Source: JAJFGI01 sp036397065 (GTDB taxonomy: Bacteria > Pseudomonadota > Alphaproteobacteria > Kiloniellales > J153). Taken from it: a DNA stretch of 29,376 bases. The DNA lies in the NCBI GenBank assembly GCA_036397065.1, contig DASWJP010000021.1:1-29376 (forward strand). The letters run 5' to 3'. Of the stretch, positions 8,401-15,228 are shown piece by piece. Under the pieces are notes generated by a model. That model did no database searches. It saw nothing but the letters and a program-made list of their open reading frames with translations, and was not told the origin of the DNA. A program made the translations under genes and the position numbers. Each line of letters opens with the position of its first letter. Position 1 is the first letter of the stretch.

Positions 8401-10191
8401 CAGTTGTCCCGATGCATCCCGAATGGCTTGGCCGTGATAGCTGGCGGCGCCTATGTTGCGCAGGTACTCATCGTCCGGGAATGTATCCGCGATCCCGCGC
8501 GGAAAATAGCTGTACTCCTTGCCCCCGGCCACAATGGCGCATGGCGTGCCGGCCAAGTCGTATTCGAACGTCTCGCACAGGCGGTCCGTATCCCACATGG
8601 CCAAAATCTTAGCGCGGTCCTTGTCCAGGAATTGGCTGATTCCAGCCCAACGATAACCGATACCGCAGGCCAATGCCTTGACCGCCGAGTCGAGGAAACT
8701 TCCACCAACGGAGCTGCTATCAACGAGCATGGCAAGGGTGCGCTCGCCCCATTTAATGTTGGAAATATCCGTCCACGAGGTGATGATGCCGCCATCTGTG
8801 GTGCTGCTTTCGCTGATTTGAACCCAGCGCCCATCTTTTTGTTGTTGCAGTATCGGTTCGCCCGATCGGCGTCGCCGCGCGGCCAGGCGCTTTTGAATGA
8901 ACTCTTCACGGTCACCTTCAATGGTGTATGTGTCGGCATCGACGGCCGCGCGCAGAATATCTTCGAATGCCCGGCCCGGAACCATTAGGTGCCCGATCCC
9001 GGGATAGACGATTTTATGCTTGCTGTTGCAGAAGGCCAACCGGTCATCGGCATCGAACAAAGCCAAACCATGGGGCATGCTTTCGACGCAATCGCGAAGC
9101 CATTGATCGAGCCGTGCTGCTTTCTGCCGGGCTTCGACTTCGTTGGTCAGATCGGTGCATGTGCCACGATAACCAAGGAACTTTCCCGTGGAATTGTAGA
9201 CCGGCTTGCCGTTGACACGAAGGTGGCGCCGCATGCCGCCGGGTGCCGCCAGGAGGTATTCGAAATTGCGAAAGGGCCGGCGGGCTTCCAGATCTTCCAG
9301 GTGCTGTTTCCATGCCAATTCATCCGGATCGCCGCCCAGCAGCTCGCGCCGTGTCTTGCCCAGGAGATCCTCGATCTTCATGCCCGTTACATGCTCAAGG
9401 CGTTCGGAGAAGTAGGTATATCGAAGATCCGGTCCGGTCTCCCAAATCCAATCCGCCGCGACTTCGGCGATATCGCGGAAACGTTGCTCGGATGCTTCAA
9501 TATGCCCGGTTGCCGTCTGCCTGATCCAGTTTTCACGCTGTTGGGCAACGATCAGCAGGCTGGTGAGCGAGAAGAGCGTCAGGCCCAGTTCGCCGATCAT
9601 TGTCCAACTGCCGGCCCAGGCATGGATAATATCGTGATATAGGCTGGGCGTTACAGAACCGAACACTCTGATCACGCTAACCGTGCTACCGATGAGATAG
9701 GCGGTTGTGAGCATCAGCGGCAAGATTACGGCGGCATGGCTATGCCAGCCATCCCCTTGGCCCCTCGATCTGAAAACCCACATCATGGCCGCAAAGGCCG
9801 CCGCGGCTGTTGCCAGGAGCACAACGGCGGCCATGGCAGCAATCGGTGGGAAAACCAAGCCGAGGATGAGCATGCCGCCGGCCATGGCCGTGCCGATCAG
9901 AAGCGCGGGAGGATTTTTAGTGTTGCCCGTGAACCGAAGACAACCGGCGAGCATCACCAGGGCGACCGGCGCGTGCCCGCCATCGCTAATGAGGATTGGG
10001 TGTGAACCGATTGTCATACCTGAAAGAGCAAACAGGCCGAGACGCACGGCTTCGAGCAAAAGCGCAGCAGCCCACCATCCCAGTGCCGGGTTGCTGTTTG
10101 GTTGCCGATAATAGAGATACATGAACCCGGCGAGCTGGGCTGCGACGATGGCGCCCGCGATGGCGAGTGTATCGACGATAACTTCTTGCAC
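5443..10191 (-). CDS. membrane sensor histidine kinase with six PAS and two GAF regions
   Basis: This is a 1582-residue sensor kinase. Residues 1-220 hold about seven hydrophobic segments. PAS regions lie near 232-350, 360-480, 645-770, 780-895, 905-1020 and 1028-1150. GAF-like regions lie near 485-635 and 1160-1335. HisKA follows with the phosphoacceptor His1357 in ATMSHELRTPLN. The ATPase domain has its N-box at LNLLSNAVKFT (about 1472-1482), G1 at DTGIGIS (1505-1511) and G2 at EGTGLGLPLSR. There is no receiver domain and no response regulator nearby, so it is an orphan kinase whose signal and partner are unknown. Blocks 232-480 and 645-895 resemble each other (WIWET/WFWET; GKPVYNSTGKFLGYRG/GKPAYDKFGKLVAYRG), implying internal duplication. 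The start is GTG at 10191 with AGGG eight bases upstream. A CtrA-type box lies 118 bases upstream. Confidence 0.95.
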   Translation of the reverse strand: MQEVIVDTLAIAGAIVAAQLAGFMYLYYRQPNSNPALGWWAAALLLEAVRLGLFALSGMTIGSHPILISDGGHAPVALVMLAGCLRFTGNTKNPPALLIGTAMAGGMLILGLVFPPIAAMAAVVLLATAAAAFAAMMWVFRSRGQGDGWHSHAAVILPLMLTTAYLIGSTVSVIRVFGSVTPSLYHDIIHAWAGSWTMIGELGLTLFSLTSLLIVAQQRENWIRQTATGHIEASEQRFRDIAEVAADWIWETGPDLRYTYFSERLEHVTGMKIEDLLGKTRRELLGGDPDELAWKQHLEDLEARRPFRNFEYLLAAPGGMRRHLRVNGKPVYNSTGKFLGYRGTCTDLTNEVEARQKAARLDQWLRDCVESMPHGLALFDADDRLAFCNSKHKIVYPGIGHLMVPGRAFEDILRAAVDADTYTIEGDREEFIQKRLAARRRRSGEPILQQQKDGRWVQISESSTTDGGIITSWTDISNIKWGERTLAMLVDSSSVGGSFLDSAVKALACGIGYRWAGISQFLDKDRAKILAMWDTDRLCETFEYDLAGTPCAIVAGGKEYSYFPRGIADTFPDDEYLRNIGAASYHGQAIRDASGQLIGHVFAINDEPDQAETKQNELMSIVARWIGISIQQQKAEDALRESENRARDYAASASDWFWETDLDQRFIYYASNGPFDHIWNTVGAAAGSPPSPVGHRRQDIWKGVAEPDHSATIAEFMAAGEPFRDLQFRYKTAAGGYAYIRISGKPAYDKFGKLVAYRGSGREVTSEVTAELEHNKTTKLLETVFENMAKGIIVTDADLNVVTFNRKFLEMLDFPPDYFQPGDPLEKFFRYNADRGEYGPGDADEQARERMDVARQFSAHRVERVRPGGAVLEILSIPMPTGGCVTTYTEITERRRWEDALRKSEASLANAQRIARLGNWDWNLVTNELAWSEETYRIFGISQDEFDGTYDTFLQRVHPDDRDFVQLAARRAISGTVYSIDHRILLPGGNERIIHQQGEVEFDNNATPLFLRCTIQDVTEQRQAESAIRDSEQRIRAIMDNVADGLVTIDQFGIIESVNLATEALFGYEAAELIGHNVSTLMPDPFRAMHGEYLKRYVATGDSRILGVSCREVTGRRKDGTNVEVELSVTEMRHGGRRLFIGAIRDITERKRAEEVLHQRTGFIELSKAVAAAANEAVTIEDALQVCLDEVCHHTGWPLGHAYLDAADGTGEMAPSAIWSSADPSRFAEFKRVTSMTRFGPNSGLPGRVLATGKAQWISEIGEPELAFLPRINKDMDIHAAFGFPITVGPTVVGVLEFFSDVPTELNPMALEVMTHVGTQIGRVIERARAEQQLLAAKEAAEYANRTKSEFLATMSHELRTPLNAIIGFSEVMTQELFGPVGHDNYKDYVDDILQSGRHLLNIINDILDVSKAEAGMIELSEEVVDMADVIDSCLRLVRPRATEKGLTMETDLPQDSVQVRADRRRLKQVVLNLLSNAVKFTTTGGITIELKCDITEGMTLRVIDTGIGISENDLKRVMEPFIQVDSTLSRSHEGTGLGLPLSRALMETHGGKLSITSQIDAGTVVTVSLPVERLFGSATAA

Positions 10192-10309
10192 GATCGGCCC
10201 TGCTCATGGTCGCGGCGGCGCATGAGACACCCACCCTCCGGGCCGTACAAAGCACGCCGGCACCGGAACAAGCGGGGGTCCCCCAGTTGGTGACCATGCC
10301 TGGGGTTTG

Positions 10310-10325
10310 GTTAAGGTGCCGTTAA
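10310..10325 (-). promoter_or_regulatory. CtrA-type binding box upstream of the histidine kinase
   Basis: On the minus strand this reads TTAA-CGGCACC-TTAAC, an exact match to the full CtrA consensus TTAA-N7-TTAAC known from Caulobacter and other alphaproteobacteria. It lies in the apt-kinase gap, 118 bases ahead of the kinase GTG and oriented towards it. CtrA boxes often overlap the -35 region of controlled promoters. No strong -10 element was identified. Confidence 0.65.
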
Positions 10326-10362
10326 GGGGTGGCGGAAACCCTTGATATCCGCAGACTCTCGT

Positions 10363-10391
10363 CGACCAGCTTACTGGTCGAAACTGACCAG
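10363..10391 (-). other. overlapping hairpins across the apt stop codon
   Basis: CGACCAG (10363-10369) and CTGGTCG (10374-10380) form a perfect seven-base stem with a four-base loop that contains the apt stop codon. The CTGGTC half can instead pair with GACCAG at 10386-10391. The two stems are mutually exclusive. There is no T-run after either, so a classical intrinsic terminator is not supported. A role in stabilising the 3' end is possible. Confidence 0.35.
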
Positions 10392-10886
10392 GGTCGTGGC
10401 CGGAATATCAAGCCGTGCTTTGCCATTGAGGAACGCAAGCTCGATCAGGCAGGCGCACCCCTCAACCTTGGCGCCTGCTTGACGCAACAGCTGGGCGGCA
10501 GCGTTCATGGTGCCACCCGTGGCAAGAAGATCGTCGAGGAGGACGACTTTCTGGCCGGGCGAGATGGCATCGGCCTGAATTTCGATGGTATCCGTGCCGT
10601 ATTCGAGGTCATAGGTGAGCGGCACCGTGGCCCCAGGCAACTTGCCCTTCTTGCGGACCATGATGAACCCGAGGCCGAGCTTGAGCGCCAAGGGGGCCGC
10701 GACCAGGAATCCGCGCGATTCGATACCGGCCAGGATGTCGGGCTTGTGCAGGGACACCGCGGCGGCCAGGCGGGTCATTGTCTCCTGCCACGCCGCCGGA
10801 TGTGCCAGCAGGGGCGATACGTCGTAAAACAGTATGCCCGGCTTTGGAAAATCCGGGATCGTGCGGATGTGATCCTTGAGATTCAT
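10371..10886 (-). CDS. apt: adenine phosphoribosyltransferase
   Basis: This purine-salvage enzyme of 171 residues converts adenine and PRPP to AMP and pyrophosphate in the cytosol. The N-terminus (IRTIPDFPKPGILFYDVSPLL) is the classic Apt opening. The middle carries AGIESRGFLVAAPLA and the FIMVRKKGKLPG loop. The PRPP-binding motif VVLLDDLLATGGT is at 114-126. The length matches the family. I chose the ATG at 10886 because it has GGGAG nine bases upstream and gives the family N-terminus; the upstream extension to 10967 does not. The gene is upstream of the histidine kinase on the same strand, but 179 bases and a CtrA-type box separate them, so they are probably separate transcription units. 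Confidence 0.96.
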   Translation of the reverse strand: MNLKDHIRTIPDFPKPGILFYDVSPLLAHPAAWQETMTRLAAAVSLHKPDILAGIESRGFLVAAPLALKLGLGFIMVRKKGKLPGATVPLTYDLEYGTDTIEIQADAISPGQKVVLLDDLLATGGTMNAAAQLLRQAGAKVEGCACLIELAFLNGKARLDIPATTLVSFDQ

Positions 10887-10938
10887 GCCGGACTCCCGCC
10901 TGCGGTGTTTCTTCTGGTCTCGAACGATGCGCGGCGGG

Positions 10939-10967
10939 ATACTAACGGCCGGCCTGGAACGGTACAA
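10939..10967 (-). promoter_or_regulatory. possible sigma-70-type promoter for apt
   Basis: On the minus strand TTGTAC (10967-10962) and TAGTAT (10944-10939) are separated by 17 bases. They lie 53 bases or more ahead of the apt start. Spacing is ideal, but the hexamers match the consensus only partly (three and four of six). Confidence 0.35.
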
Positions 10968-11076
10968 TCACGATGACGCCCAGCGGGATTGATTTTCGGC
11001 GGAGCACCCTGGGCGGCCCTTGACGCCCAATGGCCCTGCCATGCCGCCAGATCAGAAAGATGGGGAAATTTCTGCA

Positions 11077-12423
11077 GTGACGTATGTATTTCATCGCCAT
11101 ACAAAACAGAAATACCCCACCGCGGTCCGCGGCGACGGCGTTTACGTCATCGATAGCGAAGGCCGGCGGTATCTGGACGCCTCCGGTGGCGCCGCCGTGT
11201 CCTGCCTGGGCCATAGCCACCCGGCTGTGATCCAGGCGATCAAGGGGCAGTTGGACAAGATCGCCTACGCGCATACCTCGTTCTTTTCCAACGAGCCGTC
11301 GGAGGCCCTGGCCGAGCATCTGATTGCCCGCGCCCCCAAGGGCCTGGAGAAAGTTTACTACCTGTCCGGCGGATCGGAAGCGAACGAGACCGCCTTGAAA
11401 CTCGTGCGCCAATACTTTGTCGAGATCGGCCAACCGCGGCGCAGCCATTTCATTGCACGGAGGCAAAGTTATCACGGCAATACCCTGGGGACCCTGGCGG
11501 TCGGCGGCAATCTGGCCCGGCGTAAGACCTTTGAGCCATTGCTCATTCCCGCCAGCCACATCATGCCATGCTATTTCTTTCGCTACGGCGAGGCGGGGGA
11601 GAGCGAAGAAGATTTCGGCCGGCGGGCGGCCGATGCGCTCGAAGTCGAGATCATACGGGTCGGACCGGAAACGGTAGCCGGATTTATCGCCGAGACCGTG
11701 GTCGGCGCGACCTCCGGTGCGGTGCCGCCGGCGCCGGGCTATTTCCGCAGAATTCGGGAGATCTGCGACAAATACGGCGTGCTGCTCATTCTGGATGAAG
11801 TGATGTGCGGCATGGGACGGACCGGAACGCTCTATGCCTGCGAGCAGGAGGGGATAGCCCCCGATATACTTACCTGTGCCAAGGGGCTCGGCGCCGGCTA
11901 CCAACCCATCGGGGCGGCGCTGGTGTCCGGCAAGATCTACGATGCCATCGCCTCAGGCAGCGGGTTTTTTCAACACGGTTTCACCTATATCGGGCATCCG
12001 ACGGCATGCGCCGGGGCGCTGGCGGTGCAGCGCACCATCGAAAGCGGCAATCTGCTGGAGAACGTGCGGCGCCAGGGGGCGTCGCTGCGCGGCACGCTCG
12101 AGGAGCGATTCGGCAATCACAATCATGTGGCGGATATTCGCGGCCGGGGTCTTTTCATGGGCATCGAACTGGTTGCCGACCGTGCCAGCCGGGCCCCGTT
12201 CGAGGCGAAACTGAATCTGCATGCGCGGGTCAAGTCCGAAGCCATGGCGCGCGGCTTGATGTGCTATCCGGGGAACGGAACGATCGATGGAGAACGCGGC
12301 GACCATGTTCTTCTGGCACCGCCCTTCATTGCCGAGGACAGTCACATCGCGCATATCGTCGAGCTGTTGGGCGAAGCGATCGATGCCGCGATTGCCGGTG
12401 TGCAGACGGCGGGCCGGTCGTGA
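11077..12423 (+). CDS. class III PLP-dependent aminotransferase (omega-amino acid type)
   Basis: This cytosolic class III (fold type I) aminotransferase has 448 residues. Visible motifs are LDASGGAAVSCLGHSHP near the N-terminus, YYLSGGSEANETALKL for the phosphate and cofactor site, ILDEVMCGMGRTG with the pyridine-binding Asp240, and the Schiff-base Lys269 in LTCAKGLGAGYQPIGA. I chose the GTG at 11077: GGGGA lies about ten bases upstream, and MTYVFHRHTKQKYP matches how related proteins begin. An ATG at 11041 and a TTG at 11020 are possible. The stop overlaps the next gene by four bases (GTGA), tying it to the BKACE enzyme. Context suggests it removes the amino group from a beta- or omega-amino acid to give the keto acid that BKACE cleaves. 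The substrate itself is not readable. Confidence 0.92.
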   Translation: MTYVFHRHTKQKYPTAVRGDGVYVIDSEGRRYLDASGGAAVSCLGHSHPAVIQAIKGQLDKIAYAHTSFFSNEPSEALAEHLIARAPKGLEKVYYLSGGSEANETALKLVRQYFVEIGQPRRSHFIARRQSYHGNTLGTLAVGGNLARRKTFEPLLIPASHIMPCYFFRYGEAGESEEDFGRRAADALEVEIIRVGPETVAGFIAETVVGATSGAVPPAPGYFRRIREICDKYGVLLILDEVMCGMGRTGTLYACEQEGIAPDILTCAKGLGAGYQPIGAALVSGKIYDAIASGSGFFQHGFTYIGHPTACAGALAVQRTIESGNLLENVRRQGASLRGTLEERFGNHNHVADIRGRGLFMGIELVADRASRAPFEAKLNLHARVKSEAMARGLMCYPGNGTIDGERGDHVLLAPPFIAEDSHIAHIVELLGEAIDAAIAGVQTAGRS

Positions 12424-13304
12424 GCAAGCCGGCGGTTGGCGTACGGGATACCGAGGTCCAGCATGACCTCTGGATTCCGCTGATCCTCACCGTGGCGCCC
12501 AACGGCGCGCGGCGCGGCAAAGCGGACCATCCGGCGCTGCCGATCACGCCGGCCGAGATCGCCCGCTGCGCGGCGGAATGCGCGGATGCGGGTGCGGTCA
12601 TGATCCATCTGCACGTTCGCGACCGGAATGGCGGCCATACCCTGGATGCGGACGCCTATCGTGCGGCCATCGATGCGGTGAAGCGCGAGGCGGGTGAGCG
12701 GATCGTCATTCAGGTCACATCAGAGGCGGTTGGCCTCTATACGCCGGCGCAGCAGATGGCGATGGTGCGCGAGGTGCGGCCCGAGGCGGTGAGCCTGGCT
12801 GTGCGCGAGCTGGTTCCAAGCGGTGCCGACGAACAGGAAGCGGCGGCATTTTTCGCCTGGCTGGCGGCGGAGCGGATTCTGGCGCAACTCATCCTGTATT
12901 CGGACGAAGATGTTCATCGCGTGGACGATCTGGTGACGCGCGGTGTGATTGCCGATACGCAGCGGTTCGTCCTGTTCGTGCTTGGCCGATACAGCACCGG
13001 GCAGCGATCCTCACCGGACGACCTTCTGCTGTTCCTGGCCGCCAATCGCCGGAAGTACACATGGGCCATGTGCGCCTTCGGGCCGCTGGAGGTTGCCTGC
13101 GCAATCGCCTCGGCCGCATTGGGCGGGCATGCGCGAGTCGGCTTTGAAAACAATTTGTACCTGCCGGATGGGCAGGTTGCGCCGAATAATGCCGCACTCA
13201 TCTCGGCTGTCGCGCAAGGCGCCGTCGCGATGGGGCGGCCGCTGGCGGATGCGGAAACAGCACGCCATATCATGGCATCCCATCGCCCCGAATTGCAGCA
13301 TTAG
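12420..13304 (+). CDS. DUF849/BKACE beta-keto acid cleavage enzyme
   Basis: This 294-residue protein is of the DUF849/BKACE family (type member Kce, 3-keto-5-aminohexanoate cleavage enzyme). Family members are TIM barrels that use a divalent metal, usually zinc, to condense a beta-keto acid with acetyl-CoA, yielding acetoacetate and a new acyl-CoA. The metal-binding pair His63/His65 is in MIHLHVRD, after the start LTVAPNGARRGK. The third ligand is Glu243 in RVGFENNLYLPDG, with Arg239 before it. Most members have Glu-Asp here; this one has Glu-Asn (Asn244). The start is the GTG overlapping the aminotransferase stop; the reading frame extends far upstream, but only as an antiphase frame through that gene. 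The operon pairing implies the keto acid comes from the aminotransferase. The specific substrate is unknown, as for most of the family. Confidence 0.9.
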   Translation: MSKPAVGVRDTEVQHDLWIPLILTVAPNGARRGKADHPALPITPAEIARCAAECADAGAVMIHLHVRDRNGGHTLDADAYRAAIDAVKREAGERIVIQVTSEAVGLYTPAQQMAMVREVRPEAVSLAVRELVPSGADEQEAAAFFAWLAAERILAQLILYSDEDVHRVDDLVTRGVIADTQRFVLFVLGRYSTGQRSSPDDLLLFLAANRRKYTWAMCAFGPLEVACAIASAALGGHARVGFENNLYLPDGQVAPNNAALISAVAQGAVAMGRPLADAETARHIMASHRPELQH

Positions 13305-13338
13305 CTGCTTGGGTGGAATTCATACCAGGTGGCCCGGC

Positions 13339-14232
13339 ATGCCAAATAACCGGCGCGCGTTGTCCGCGTCAAAGAGGTTGCGGCACGCCACGGCGGTATG
13401 GCTCATCGCCGCGGTATCTCTCGGCGCCTGCACGGCGGTTTACGCGCTGGAGGTGCCGGAGTTGGTCACCATTCCATCCGGACCCACGATCGCCGGCTCC
13501 GATCGGGCGGAGCGGGAGGCAGCCTACCGCCTGGACGAGGCGGCCTACGGGCACTCGGCCACGCGTGAGGGCCGGTGGTACGAGAACGAGCCCGGCCGCC
13601 GGGAAATCTTCCTTCCCACCTATGCGATTTCCCGGACGCCGATCACCAACCGGCAGTATGCGGCCTTCATCGCCGCCACCGGGTACCCGGCGCCCTCGGT
13701 GGATGCCGCGATCTGGCGCAGCTACAAGCTGATCCACCCCTTCGAGCGAACCCTGCGGCATGCCTGGACCGATGGCCGGCCGCCCCAGGGGCGCGCGGAT
13801 CACCCGGTGGTTCTGGTATCGCACGCGGACGCCACCGCTTATGCCGTTTGGCTGACCCGGATCACCGGCCGCATCTGGCGCCTGCCGAGCGAGCCGGAAT
13901 GGGAGAAGGCCGTGCGCGGGACCGACGGCCGGATGTTTCCCTGGGGTCCCGACTGGGACCCGGAGCACCTCAACAGCCATGACCGCGGCCCCTTCGATAC
14001 GACACCCGTGGGAAGCACTCCCGGCGGGGCCGGGCCGTTCGGTGTGCTCGATGGCGCCGGCCAGGTGTTCGAATGGACGGCGAACGCCGCCGGCGGCACT
14101 CCGGATCGCTTCATCGTGAAGGGCGGCTCGTGGGACGATTCCGGATGCGGCGTTTGCCGGCCGGCGGCTCGCCATGCGCGGCCGGCGGCACTGAAGCATA
14201 TCCTGATCGGTTTTCGCCTGGTGGCCGAATAG
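13339..14232 (+). CDS. exported SUMF1/formylglycine-generating-enzyme-like protein
   Basis: This protein of 297 residues has a basic N-terminus and the hydrophobic run TAVWLIAAVSLGACTAVYA, ending at a plausible cleavage near YALEV, so it is likely periplasmic. The rest is a SUMF1 (FGE-sulfatase) fold: VTIPSGPTIAGSD, ISRTPITNRQYAAFIAATGY, HPVVLVSHADATAYAVWL, WRLPSEPEWEKAVRG, MFPWGPDW, and the C-terminal GGSWDDSGCGVCRPAARH and IGFRLV. The Cys pair is CGVC and is placed differently from the two copper-binding Cys of true FGE (GGSxxCxxxxC). I therefore do not call it an FGE, and no sulfatase is nearby. It lacks a DinB domain, so it is not EgtB. Start: ATG with AGGTGG seven bases upstream. It sits 34 bases after the BKACE gene and may share its transcript. 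Confidence 0.85.
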   Translation: MPNNRRALSASKRLRHATAVWLIAAVSLGACTAVYALEVPELVTIPSGPTIAGSDRAEREAAYRLDEAAYGHSATREGRWYENEPGRREIFLPTYAISRTPITNRQYAAFIAATGYPAPSVDAAIWRSYKLIHPFERTLRHAWTDGRPPQGRADHPVVLVSHADATAYAVWLTRITGRIWRLPSEPEWEKAVRGTDGRMFPWGPDWDPEHLNSHDRGPFDTTPVGSTPGGAGPFGVLDGAGQVFEWTANAAGGTPDRFIVKGGSWDDSGCGVCRPAARHARPAALKHILIGFRLVAE

Positions 14233-14237
14233 CCTGA

Positions 14238-14269
14238 CCGGCCCCATGGGCCGGGCGGGCATCCCGCCC
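14238..14269. other. two adjoining seven-base-pair hairpins with CAT loops
   Basis: CCGGCCC-CAT-GGGCCGG (14238-14254) is directly joined to GGGCGGG-CAT-CCCGCCC (14253-14269); the stems share two bases. Both are perfect and very GC-rich. They start six bases after the SUMF1-type stop and end before the next gene. There is no T-run. They could end or protect the upstream transcript. Confidence 0.5.
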
Positions 14270-14331
14270 CTCACGGCAATTTGCGCACAAGAGAGTCGCA
14301 ATCGTCCTTTTCACAGGCTATCTATCTGGCC

Positions 14332-15090
14332 ATGCGGAACAATACGGCCATTTCCTCATATGAGCATCGGTTCGCCGGTCAATTGGCGGACCTGCCGACA
14401 GACGAGTTGGAGCGGCTCGCGGAAGCCGGCCATGAGGTCGTGGCGGCGCATCGCGTTCTGGCCAAGACCGGCGACAATATCGTCGGCGAGTTGCTGCGCG
14501 GGCACGAGACGTTCTTCGAGTGGGATCATTACCCGCCCGGCGATGTCTACGACCGGGCGAGCCATGGCCAATACTATTACCATGCCCATCCCGCGGCAGA
14601 GCGGTTCGAAAATGAAAACGGGCATTTTCACACGTTTTTACGGCCGCGCGGCATGCCGGCCGGAATCACACCGGCGCCGGTGCCGGGCTACAAAGCGTCC
14701 AGGGACCCGGACGACGCCTTGAGCCATTTGATCGCCATCGCCATGAATCCGGCCGGCCTGCCATTCCGGCTGTTTACCGTGAATCGGTGGGTGACCGGCG
14801 AAGTCTGGTACAAGGCCGACGATGTCGCGCGCATGCTGGACTGCTTCGAAATCGATCAGGCTCAGCCCTCCTGGCCGGTGAACCGGTGGATCACGGGCAT
14901 GGTCCGCCTGTTCAAGCCACAGATCCTGGAACTGCTGCAAGCCCGTGACCGGGCGGTGGCGGCGTGGTCAAAAAAAGACGGAATCAAGGACGTTTACGAG
15001 GATCGCGGCTTGGACGTGACCGCGTTCATGGATATCTCGGTCGAAGACCAAGTTCGAACCGTTGTGCGCCTTCTGGCGGAGCGCCAATAG
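14332..15090 (+). CDS. histidine-rich protein of unknown function
   Basis: This encodes 252 residues, apparently soluble, with no signal peptide in the chosen frame. I cannot assign a function; it may belong to an uncharacterised DUF (possibly DUF6969, from memory and unverified). The most distinctive part is near residues 60-105: ETFFEWDHYPPGD, then QYYYHAHPAAERF, then ENGHFHTFLRPRGMP. The HAHP and HFHTF pairs with nearby acidic residues resemble a metal-binding site. Later SHLIAIAMNPAGLPFRLFTVNRWVTGEVWY and a second WPVNRWITGM show an internal NRW(V/I)TG repeat. The start was set at the ATG at 14332. No good ribosome site is visible, and a TTG at 14281 is the alternative. The gene lies 99 bases after the SUMF1-type gene and just ahead of the DUF2336 pair. 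Confidence 0.82.
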   Translation: MRNNTAISSYEHRFAGQLADLPTDELERLAEAGHEVVAAHRVLAKTGDNIVGELLRGHETFFEWDHYPPGDVYDRASHGQYYYHAHPAAERFENENGHFHTFLRPRGMPAGITPAPVPGYKASRDPDDALSHLIAIAMNPAGLPFRLFTVNRWVTGEVWYKADDVARMLDCFEIDQAQPSWPVNRWITGMVRLFKPQILELLQARDRAVAAWSKKDGIKDVYEDRGLDVTAFMDISVEDQVRTVVRLLAERQ

Positions 15091-15103
15091 GCCATTTTGG
15101 GCC

Positions 15104-15119
15104 TTAATTCGTCCTTAAC
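15104..15119 (+). promoter_or_regulatory. CtrA-type binding box upstream of the first DUF2336 gene
   Basis: TTAA-TTCGTCC-TTAAC is an exact full match to the CtrA consensus, oriented towards the DUF2336 gene that begins 109 bases downstream. It starts 14 bases after the previous gene's stop. Confidence 0.65.
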
Positions 15120-15228
15120 TCCTGGTAAAGCACAATCTTGGCTTGGTGTGGCTCAGGTTGGATCACGCCTTGGTTGCGGGGCCTTAGCGCCTCGCTGCGC
15201 CGTTTTTGGTCTGGCCCCCGGGAGCGCG

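Noticed and set aside
10942..11904. A 320-codon open frame on the minus strand
   Set aside because: Antisense to the class III aminotransferase; no recognisable motif.
13339..14232. True formylglycine-generating enzyme or EgtB
   Set aside because: The Cys spacing is not that of FGE, there is no sulfatase partner, and there is no DinB domain as in EgtB.
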